Shown: positions 1 to 5,717 of the stretch, in pieces | Numbering within the stretch: the first letter of the stretch is position 1 | How the letters are laid out: every line of letters starts with the position of its first letter | From: an uncultured Rhodanobacteraceae bacterium | GTDB taxonomy: Bacteria; Pseudomonadota; Gammaproteobacteria; Xanthomonadales; Rhodanobacteraceae | Length of the DNA stretch: 6,802 nucleotides | Assembly: GCA_913053815.1 (NCBI GenBank) | Contig: CAJXGK010000099.1 | Location: forward strand, 1-6,802 | Direction of reading: 5' to 3' | Translations under genes and position numbers: made by a program | The notes under the pieces: model-generated | The model's input: only the letters and a program-made list of their open reading frames with translations | Database searches by the model: none | Told to the model about the DNA's origin: nothing

Positions 1-1
1 C

Positions 2-1319
2 GATTGTGCCAAAGGGGTCGAGAAACGCACCATCAAACTGATGGAGGTCTGCCGCCTGCGCGACACGCCCATCATGAGCTTTATCAACAAGCTCGACAGG
101 GAAGGCCGCAATCCGATCGAACTGCTCGATGAAGTGGAATCCGTGCTCGGCATCCAGTGCGCACCGATCACCTGGCCGATCGGCATGGGCAAGCGACTCA
201 AGGGTATTTACCACCTGTTGCTGGACGAGGTCCATCTGTTCGAGTCCGGTAAGAATTTCACTCGCCAGGACTCCACCATTATCAAGGGACTGGATCATCC
301 GGATCTGGCCCGCCGCCTCGATCCCGATCTGCTCGCGGAACTACGTGAGGAACTGGAACTGGTACAGGGGGCATCCCATCCTTTCGAGCCTGAAGCCTAT
401 CGGGCCGGTGCCCAAACCCCGGTGTTCTTCGGTTCGGCGGTGAATAACTTTGGCGTGCAGCTGTTACTGGATTTCTTTGTCGAACACGCCCCGGCACCGC
501 AGCCTCGCCCTACAACCAGCCGCACAGTCAACCCTACAGAGGCCGCTTTCAGTGGCTTTGTCTTCAAGATTCAGGCCAACATGGATCCGCAGCATCGTGA
601 TCGCGTGGCCTTTCTCAGGGTCTGTTCCGGATGCTATACCTCCGGCATGAAGATGCTGCAGGTTCGTACCGGTAAAGAGCTGCGCATCGCCAATGCGCTC
701 ACCTTCATGGCGGCGGATCGTGATCATGTTGAAGTCGCCTACCCCGGGGATGTGATTGGCTTACACAACCATGGCACGATCGCCATCGGTGCCCCGGAAC
801 TGTTTCGCCGCGCTCGTCTGCGCGATCCGTTAAGAATGAAGGCTCTGCAGAAAGGCCTGGCACAGCTTTCCGAGGAAGGGGCTACGCAATTCTTTCGGCC
901 ACTGATATCCAACGACCTAATTCTCGGAGCCGTGGGGGTGCTGCAATTCGATGTGGTCGCCTATCGTCTGCAAGACGAATACGGCGTCGAGGCGAGCTTC
1001 GAGAACGTCGGCGCTAGCGCTGTGGATCACTTCGCCGATCTCGACGCTCCCGACCTTCCCGAGGCTGCAACTCGCGGAGCAGGAGAATGATCTGGGCTTC
1101 CATGGTGACGTCGAGGGCCGTGGTCGGCTCGTCACCGATGAGCAGCAACGGGTTCATGAGCAAGGCCATGGCGATGCCGGCGCGTTGACGCATGCCGCCG
1201 CTGAACTGGTGTACCTGGCCCCCTCCAGAGTGAATCTGCAGCTTGCCCAGGAGCGCTCTCCAGATATACGTTTCTCGGCAATCCGCGAGCATGCCGTCGA
1301 TACGGCAGCCGGCCGTTAA
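2..1319 (+). pseudogene. prfC: Peptide chain release factor 3 (RF3), 5'-partial, internally deleted and disrupted
   Basis: RF3 is a cytoplasmic GTPase of the EF-G-like family that removes RF1/RF2 from the ribosome after peptide release. The frame enters from the left edge at base 2 (reads [10 protein letters not shown]), so the N-terminal P-loop is outside the window. The G4 motif NKLD is at 86-97. The regions [31 protein letters not shown](V)IGLHNHGT and [11 protein letters not shown] all match RF3 as I recall it from E. coli. Two lesions are visible. First, GTIAIG is followed directly by APELFRR at 790/791, losing about 17 conserved residues in frame. Second, after FENVG (about 1012) the RF3 sequence stops and that frame ends at 1088-1090. 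RF3 resumes at about 1212 in a different frame with [15 protein letters not shown] and ends at the TAA at 1317-1319. About 36 expected residues between these points are absent, replaced by about 200 bp of other DNA. Between lesions the frame is open, so decay would be recent. An assembly chimera is the main alternative. Confidence 0.85.
1066..1211 (-). pseudogene. Fragment of an oligopeptide/dipeptide ABC transporter ATPase, antisense inside prfC
   Basis: Read on the minus strand, this stretch encodes about 49 residues of an Opp/Dpp-type ABC ATPase. It starts at [10 protein letters not shown], which holds the ABC signature SGGMRQR. It continues through IAMALLMNP to [15 protein letters not shown], which is Walker B plus the D-loop, and ends near [11 protein letters not shown]. 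These motifs are in the order and spacing of DppD/OppD. Walker A, the Q-loop and the H-switch are missing, so it cannot be a working ATPase. On the minus strand, the sequence before it is the antisense of the RF3 C-terminus. The sequence after it (about 1013-1065) matches neither family by eye. The sharp change from ABC to RF3 falls at about 1211/1212. It is best read as a displaced fragment inserted into prfC, or as an assembly join. Confidence 0.8.
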
Positions 1320-1354
1320 AACCCAGCGCACGACAACCCGCGGTGCGCCGGGTT
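1320..1354 (+). terminator. Hairpin immediately after the prfC stop codon, possible terminator
   Basis: AACCC-a-GCGCAC (1320-1331) pairs with GTGCGC-c-GGGTT (1343-1354), giving 11 base pairs with one A/C mismatch and an 11-nt loop. It starts one base after the TAA at 1317-1319. The DNA that follows is C-rich (CACCCCACCCC) rather than a T-run, so it does not meet the usual intrinsic-terminator pattern. It could still act as an mRNA 3' end. Its position supports the view that the native 3' end of prfC has been kept. Confidence 0.4.
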
Positions 1355-1557
1355 CACCCCACCCCGATTGTCTACCCAGACGTCTCTTTCACTCAGGGTT
1401 CGCCAGAGTAGGCTTTGGCGCATTCAAGGCGCCTTAAAAAACCGTAGTAAGTGGCTCGTAAGATCCCCCTGAATATGCTTGTGCTCCATCCGGCCTACGC
1501 TTGCTTTTTGCTCATCGCACGTCGATGTTCCCAGGTACCGTGCCGCCTTCTATTATC
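1355..1557. other. Intergenic stretch with no recognisable gene
   Basis: No reading frame here has a recognisable protein or a credible ribosome binding site. The only structure I see is a perfect 10-bp palindrome, AAGGCGCCTT (1427-1436), inside a weak GGCGC/GCGCC hairpin. The A-run after it would be a T-run only for minus-strand transcription on the wrong side, so I do not call a terminator. Confidence 0.5.
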
Positions 1558-1672
1558 GTCATCCCGAGCGCAACGCAATACTTTTTCTGTCATCCCGGGC
1601 GCAGCGCAATACTTTTTCTGTCATCCCGGGCGCAACGTAATACTTTTTCTGTCATCCCGGGCGCAGCGTAGC
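1558..1672. repeat. 31-bp tandem repeat array, three full units plus a partial fourth
   Basis: Units begin at 1558, 1589, 1620 and 1651, exactly 31 bp apart. Each opens with GTCATCCCG(G/A)GCGCA(A/G)CG. The first three continue into a T-rich tail (AATACTTTTTCT). The fourth diverges after about 22 bp, where it becomes the left arm of the full palindromic element that follows. Units differ only at a few A/G and C/T positions, so the amplification looks recent. There are no unique spacers, so this is not a CRISPR array. The open frames across it on either strand are by-products of the repeat. Confidence 0.9.
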
Positions 1673-1764
1673 GGAGACCCGGGATCCACGGTCTGGCGGT
1701 AGCGCCCGAGCAAGCCTCCAACGTGTTCCGGGCCAGGTGGATTCCCGCCTGCGCGGGAAGGACC
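1651..1764. repeat. REPIN-like composite: two related palindromic units in inverted orientation
   Basis: The left unit contains ATCCCGGG (1654-1661) pairing with CCCGGGAT (1678-1685) across a 16-nt loop. The right unit contains TTCCCGC (1742-1748) pairing with GCGGGAA (1753-1759) across a 4-nt loop. Read on the minus strand, the right unit starts GTCCTTCCCGCGCAGG and ends GGGAATCCACC. This parallels the left unit, which starts GTCATCCCGGGCGCAG and ends GGGATCCACGG. The inner flanks also match in inverted orientation (GGTCTGGC against GGCCAGG), so the whole element can fold into one long hairpin. Such doublets are usually dispersed, non-autonomous repeats mobilised in trans. No RAYT transposase gene is in this window. 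The family name is inferred from architecture. Confidence 0.65.
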
Positions 1765-1850
1765 AATGGGTAGCGGCCTGCTTGTCCTTGATCATGGCCA
1801 CAGAGCCAGGTCACCAGAAATCAATGGATGTCGAAGAAAGGGTCTCGCTT
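1765..1850. other. Non-coding stretch between repeats
   Basis: I see no gene, no ribosome binding site followed by a plausible protein, and no clear secondary structure here. It separates the composite repeat from the short palindrome downstream. Confidence 0.4.
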
Positions 1851-1875
1851 GATGCGGTTCGTGCCTCACCACATC
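1851..1875. repeat. Short imperfect palindrome resembling a dispersed intergenic repeat
   Basis: GATGCGGT (1851-1858) and ACCACATC (1868-1875) form an 8-bp stem with one mismatch and a 9-nt loop (TCGTGCCTC). On the minus strand, the flanking sequence reads CCGTAGGATGTGGTGAGG. This resembles the GTAGGxTGxGGTGAGGCACGAA-type intergenic repeats that I recall from proteobacterial genomes. It lies about 80 bp downstream of the CBS-domain gene stop and could form a 3' hairpin in that transcript. There is no U-run, so it is not a standard intrinsic terminator. Confidence 0.5.
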
Positions 1876-1953
1876 CTACGGCCTGCGTGGGAATGGCCAA
1901 TATGAACTCTCTGCCCCTCTTCTCCGGGTCACGAGATTGTATTTTTAGGTGGC

Positions 1954-2382
1954 TCAGCTGATGATATAGCGTTGTAGTTGCTTGATCTCTGTAGCCTGAT
2001 CGTCAATGACGGCTTTGATCAAATCACCTATCGAAATGACTCCGACAATCTGCCCGGATTGTTCGACCGGGAGGTGTCGGAAGCGTCCTTCCGTACAGAG
2101 TTTCATACACGCTTCGATCGATTCATCTGGGGTTACGGAGACTGGTGCCGAGGACATAATCTCCTTCACCGGAGTATCGTTGGAATGCTGGCCCAGCAGA
2201 ATTACTTTCCGCGCGTAGTCACGTTCGGAAATGATGCCCAGCAGCTTTTTATTACGCATTACCAGCAAGGCCCCAATGCGATACTCGGCCATGCGCTGGA
2301 GTGCCTCCAGGACGGGTTGATTGGGGTCAATCGAATAGACGTTGGAGCCTTTGCTTGCAAGCAAATGTTTCACCTGACGCAT
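1954..2382 (-). CDS. Stand-alone two-CBS-domain protein
   Basis: This 142-residue protein consists almost entirely of a tandem CBS-domain pair (Bateman module), about residues 8-65 and 74-131. Characteristic segments are RIGALLVMRNKKLLGIISER followed by DYARKV in CBS1, the linker VKEIMSSAPVSVTPDES, and GRFRHLPVEQSGQIVGVISI followed by GDL in CBS2. CBS pairs usually bind adenosine-containing ligands such as AMP, ATP or SAM and act as regulatory sensors. No catalytic, membrane or secretion signal is present, so it is probably a cytoplasmic regulator whose partner cannot be named. The ATG at 2382 is supported by AGGGAG six bases upstream (2389-2394). The stop is TGA at 1954-1956. It lies 179 bp downstream of the GGDEF-EAL gene on the same strand, so co-transcription is possible, although that gap is large enough for its own promoter. 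Confidence 0.93.
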   Translation of the reverse strand: MRQVKHLLASKGSNVYSIDPNQPVLEALQRMAEYRIGALLVMRNKKLLGIISERDYARKVILLGQHSNDTPVKEIMSSAPVSVTPDESIEACMKLCTEGRFRHLPVEQSGQIVGVISIGDLIKAVIDDQATEIKQLQRYIIS

Positions 2383-2561
2383 GCTGTTCTCCCTATGGCT
2401 AGCGACCCTGTGGCGGAAGTCTAACGCGATGCTTCAGGGCCTGCACAGTGTGGTTTAGCAGAGTAGGGAGGTCAGTTCGCACCGTTGCCGCATCTGCGTT
2501 TCGATCCAAGTGGCCCGGTGTTGCAGATAGGGTGATGGGTGGTGGTTGCTGAAAGGTGCAA
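2383..2561. other. Intergenic gap between the GGDEF-EAL gene and the CBS gene
   Basis: Apart from the CBS gene's ribosome binding site at 2389-2394, I see no strong sigma-70 promoter and no intrinsic terminator on the minus strand. ATCTGC and GCAGAT occur as a widely spaced inverted pair near 2494-2527, but the loop is too long to be convincing. Confidence 0.4.
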
Positions 2562-5327
2562 TCAGGTTGCCGCGTCTTGACGTAATGCTAACCAGTGGCG
2601 TAGCGGTTGCGGGCGCCCGAACAAGTAACCCTGACCATAAGGGCAGCCAATCTGGGCGATTAGTTCACGCTGAGTTTCATTTTCGATGCCCTCGGCGATA
2701 AGTTGCAGATCAAGCGCGGTGGCCAAGGCTTGGATGGCGCGCACCACCGCATAGCTACTGCCTTGCTTGCCATCAGCCAACCCGGTGATGAAGGAGCGGT
2801 CGATCTTCAGCGCATGCAGTCGGTACTGGTGCAGATAACTCAGTGAGGAATAGCCGGTACCAAAATCATCCAGGGATATGTAAATACCTTGCCCGCGCAA
2901 TTCATTGAGGATCTGTTTAAAGGTCTGGGGATTGTCCAGCAGTATCCGTTCGGTCACCTCGACTCGCAAATGCTCCGGGGGGACGCCATGACGTGCCAGC
3001 ATGGCCAGCAGACGTCCGGTCAGATCACTATTGCTGAAATGTTTTGCCGACAAGTTGATGCTGACAAAGCCCGGCTGATTACCGAGCAAGCGTTCAATTT
3101 CCCCTGCCACCTGTTCAAAAATCATCCAGTCCATGGCCTCGGAGACACCGCTGTCATCGGCGACACTAAGAAAATCGTCAGGTGACAGAATCCCTCGATT
3201 GGGATGTCGCCAGCGCATCAAAGCCTCATAGCCCACGATATTACTATCATGAATCCCTGCAATGGGTTGATAGAAGGGTAGAAATTCATGACGTTTTTGG
3301 GCGCGACGCAGATCGACCTCGAGATCAAGCCGGGTAACGGCTTCCAGGCGTAATTGCTCGTCGAATACGGCCCAGCGTTGACGACCATCGGACTTGGCCT
3401 GATACATAGCGACGTCGGCGTCCCTGAGCAGATCCTCCGGTTGGGTGTAGCGCTGTTCAGACAGAATAATGCCGATCGAAGTAGAGGTAAAAACCTCCTT
3501 AGCCCCGATCTGGAATGGGGCCTGCATCGAGGTCAGTACCCGGTCTGCGACTTGACTGGCGTCTTGCAGGCCTTCGATCCCTTCCAGCAGTATCGCGAAT
3601 TCATCGCCTCCCATGCGGGCTACCATGTCTTGGGTTTTGAGGCAGGAACGAAGGCGATGGCCAACCTGGCACAACAGGTCATCACCGATCAGATGACCGA
3701 CAGAATCATTGATGACCTTGAACCGGTCCAGGTCGAGGAACAGCACCGCAAAGCGGCGGACCGGATCCATGTGGATGCGTTCCAGGGCATGCTCGAGCCG
3801 CTGTGTCAACAGGGTGCGATTGGGTAGGCCGGTGAGCGAATCGTGCAAGGTTTCAAATTTCAGGCGGCGCTCGACTCGTTCACGTTCGGCAATTTGCTCA
3901 CGCAGATCGCGATTGGCCAGGGCCAAGGCCCGGGTACGTTCTGTAACGTGCCGTTCGAGATCGGTGTTGGCAAGCTTGAGTGAGTCAGCGGCGCGGCGGC
4001 GGTCCAGCGCATTGGCAATGTGGTAGGACACAAAGGTAAGCAGGTCCTGATCACGGGTGGTGTAGCAATGCTCGATACGGTAACTTTGCACCACCAGGAC
4101 TCCTACACAACGCTCAGCGATCACCAGCGGCACGCCCAGCCAGGATTCAGGATCAGCGCCCATCTGCACCACTTCGCCGGATTCGCGGAGTTTTTTGATG
4201 GTGTCGCGATTGGCAAGTAGGGCGGCACCGTGGCGCAGCACGTATTCGCTTAACCCCTGGCCGATCCGGCGTGGTGGGAGACTTCCATCCTGCTCATCCA
4301 CGGCATAGGGAAAATGCAATTCCTGGGCGTTATCAGAGAGTAGTGAGATATAAAAGTTGCGGGCATACAACAGGCCACCGACGACGTGGTGTACGGCGGC
4401 ATAGAAGGTTTCCAGAGAGTCGCTGGCCCCGGCCAGTTCGGCGATCCGAAACAGCGCGGTCTGCAGGCGTTCGCCGCGTTGGCGCTCGAGTACCTGTTGT
4501 TGCAGAACCTGATTGGCATCGCGCAATGCCTCAGTCCGTTGGGTGACACGGTGTTCCAGTTCGGCTCGGTTTTCGCGTCGTTCCAGGGCCACCTGTATAT
4601 GTTGGGCCACATAGGTCAGCAGGGTCTGGTCAGCGTCGGAGTAACGGGCATCCTCACGGTAACTTTGCACCGCAATGGCGCCGATGACCTCCTGATCACG
4701 CAACAGTGGTACCCCCAACCAGTCTACACACGTCGGCCCGATGGGTTTGAGTAGTCCGTCCACTTGGTCGGTGATGGTATCGAGCGATCCACGTAAGGCG
4801 CGGCCATTGCGCAGTAGATACCAAGTTGGGCTATGCCACAGATCATGTAACGGAAAGCTGCGTTCGGAATCGGGGGGATGGGTATCAGCAATATCGGCGT
4901 AGTAGGCAAAGCGCACGGTTTGCTGTTGCCGATCATAGACGACAAAAAAACAGTTTTCAGCGTAGGTCAGGCCGCGCACGATGTCGTGTAAGCGTCGCAT
5001 GACTTCGTGCAGGGGCTGTTGGGCCTCAGCTTGTTCAGCAATAGCATAGAGTGCTCGCTGCAAGCGTTCGGCTTGCTGTAGCCTGCCTACGTCGTGACGC
5101 AAACTTCCCAATTCATCAATATGCTTCCGCTGCGTCTCGATCAAGCTTTTGGCCCAGTGCGACAACGATAGGCCGGTCTCGGCGGGAAGCTCCGCTGCCG
5201 TGGCCAGCAAGCGTTCGGCGACGCTGGCCAGATCGGTATACTGATTGGCACAGAGTAGCGATTCGATAAGATCGGGCAAACCCGGAAATTGGAGTTTTAC
5301 AAGTGGTGTCACCATATCATTAAGCAC
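2562..5327 (-). CDS. GAF-GAF-GGDEF-EAL cyclic-di-GMP synthase/phosphodiesterase
   Basis: This 921-residue hybrid enzyme is predicted to make and/or break down cyclic di-GMP. The order is an unrecognised, probably helical N-terminus (1-87), GAF1 (88-250), helical linker (251-287), GAF2 (288-443), helical linker (444-487), GGDEF (490-650) and EAL (665-912). The cyclase site looks intact: LTGLPNR, metal-binding D532 in FLDLDRFKVIND, D549, and GGDEF at 573-577. The inhibitory I-site RxxD reads K564-T-Q-D567, with Lys in place of Arg. The phosphodiesterase residues also look complete: E701 (EAL), N758, E790/E793 (VEVTE), D820-D821 (DDFGTG), K841, E879/E882 (AEGIE) and Q899 (GQGY). No membrane segment or signal peptide is evident, so it should be a soluble sensor whose GAF ligand is unknown. 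The start is GTG at 5327. ATG at 5315 (residue 5) is an alternative, and neither has a clear Shine-Dalgarno. An in-frame stop at 5352-5354 excludes starts further upstream. Confidence 0.95.
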   Translation of the reverse strand: MLNDMVTPLVKLQFPGLPDLIESLLCANQYTDLASVAERLLATAAELPAETGLSLSHWAKSLIETQRKHIDELGSLRHDVGRLQQAERLQRALYAIAEQAEAQQPLHEVMRRLHDIVRGLTYAENCFFVVYDRQQQTVRFAYYADIADTHPPDSERSFPLHDLWHSPTWYLLRNGRALRGSLDTITDQVDGLLKPIGPTCVDWLGVPLLRDQEVIGAIAVQSYREDARYSDADQTLLTYVAQHIQVALERRENRAELEHRVTQRTEALRDANQVLQQQVLERQRGERLQTALFRIAELAGASDSLETFYAAVHHVVGGLLYARNFYISLLSDNAQELHFPYAVDEQDGSLPPRRIGQGLSEYVLRHGAALLANRDTIKKLRESGEVVQMGADPESWLGVPLVIAERCVGVLVVQSYRIEHCYTTRDQDLLTFVSYHIANALDRRRAADSLKLANTDLERHVTERTRALALANRDLREQIAERERVERRLKFETLHDSLTGLPNRTLLTQRLEHALERIHMDPVRRFAVLFLDLDRFKVINDSVGHLIGDDLLCQVGHRLRSCLKTQDMVARMGGDEFAILLEGIEGLQDASQVADRVLTSMQAPFQIGAKEVFTSTSIGIILSEQRYTQPEDLLRDADVAMYQAKSDGRQRWAVFDEQLRLEAVTRLDLEVDLRRAQKRHEFLPFYQPIAGIHDSNIVGYEALMRWRHPNRGILSPDDFLSVADDSGVSEAMDWMIFEQVAGEIERLLGNQPGFVSINLSAKHFSNSDLTGRLLAMLARHGVPPEHLRVEVTERILLDNPQTFKQILNELRGQGIYISLDDFGTGYSSLSYLHQYRLHALKIDRSFITGLADGKQGSSYAVVRAIQALATALDLQLIAEGIENETQRELIAQIGCPYGQGYLFGRPQPLRHWLALRQDAAT

Positions 5328-5387
5328 AGTGCTGCGAAATCATGCAGACGGTCACGAGTTGAGCCATAAAGTCTCGCCATGCGGTGT

Positions 5388-5555
5388 CTAGGAGCCTGTC
5401 GGACTTGGGAAGAATCTACTGCGGCAGTAGAAAATCGGTCCATTTTTTCGCTCTTTATCGTTAAATAGAACCACTATTCGCCTCAACAGATCAAAAAACG
5501 GTCCTCGATTTTTCATCCGCCTCGCTACGACCCTCCAAGTCCGACAGACTCCTAG
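5388..5555. mobile_element. MITE-like element of 168 bp with inverted terminal repeats bordered by CTAG
   Basis: The left end, TAGGAGCCTGTCGGACTTGG (5389-5408), is the reverse complement of the right end, CCAAGTCCGACAGACTCCTA (5535-5554), with one mismatch. CTAG occurs at both borders (5388-5391 and 5552-5555), which suggests either a 4-bp palindromic target duplication or part of the ends. The interior is also self-complementary. AAAATCGGTCCATTTTTT (5431-5448) pairs with the reverse complement of 5493-5513, allowing a 2-nt bulge. AATAG (5464-5468) pairs with CTATT (5474-5478) at the centre. A small extra hairpin, CTACTG-CGG-CAGTAG, lies in the left arm (5416-5430). No transposase is encoded, so it would need a related insertion sequence in trans. 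The ends recall IS1182-type elements to me, but I cannot confirm the family. Confidence 0.75.
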
Positions 5556-5628
5556 TGGTTTACGAAATGAACGACCAGGAGCCACTTCAGTTGACGGTAA
5601 GATCATACGTTGTAGCGATTCCGTGCCG

Positions 5629-5653
5629 TCGTAACGGGCATCGGTTACGATGC
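5629..5653 (+). promoter_or_regulatory. Two overlapping alternative hairpins in the pntA leader
   Basis: TCGTAAC (5629-5635) pairs perfectly with GTTACGA (5644-5650) across an 8-nt loop. GCATCG (5638-5643) pairs perfectly with CGATGC (5648-5653) across the loop GTTA. The two stems share bases 5648-5650, so they cannot form together. They lie about 65-90 bp before the pntA start. They could be an operator-like inverted repeat in DNA or competing RNA structures if transcribed. No terminator T-run follows, so function is unproven. Confidence 0.3.
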
Positions 5654-5705
5654 GTAGTGATGCCTGAGTACAGACGCTGGTTGGTGCTTGGGTCCAGACC
5701 ATTGC

Positions 5706-5711
5706 TGGGAG
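5706..5711 (+). promoter_or_regulatory. Ribosome binding site for pntA
   Basis: TGGGAG lies six bases before the ATG at 5718. The pairing to the 16S anti-Shine-Dalgarno is good and the spacing typical, which fixes the pntA start at this ATG rather than the next in-frame ATG, eight codons into the protein. Confidence 0.75.
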
Positions 5712-5717
5712 TCTTGC

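Noticed and set aside
1014..1331. Complete minus-strand ABC ATPase gene of 105 codons
   Set aside because: Only the middle 49 codons are ABC-like. The start of the frame is antisense RF3 and Walker A is absent.
1411..1440. Intrinsic terminator from the GGCGC/GCGCC hairpin and A-run
   Set aside because: The stem is only 5 bp, and the run is A on the plus strand with no transcript reading the other way that would need it.
1558..1672. Possible CRISPR array
   Set aside because: The units are directly abutting with a 31-bp period and have no unique spacers. They are a plain tandem repeat.
1742..1759. TTCCCGC/GCGGGAA hairpin as a terminator
   Set aside because: There is no T-run on either side. 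It fits better as half of the dispersed composite repeat.
1451..1814. Open frames on both strands across the repeat array
   Set aside because: The translations are just repeated repeat-derived peptides, without a ribosome binding site or recognisable domain.
1978..2424. Plus-strand frame opposite the CBS gene
   Set aside because: It is antisense to a well-supported two-CBS protein and shows no recognisable domain.
3354..4754. Several plus-strand frames inside the GGDEF-EAL gene
   Set aside because: They are shadows of a long, domain-complete coding region on the other strand.
5591..5620. TTGACG as a -35 box for pntA
   Set aside because: No acceptable -10 hexamer lies 16-18 bp downstream, so I do not call a promoter.
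5388..5702. Minus-strand frame of 104 codons over the MITE
   Set aside because: It crosses the inverted repeats, has no recognisable protein family and reads through the pntA leader. It is most likely a by-product of the element.
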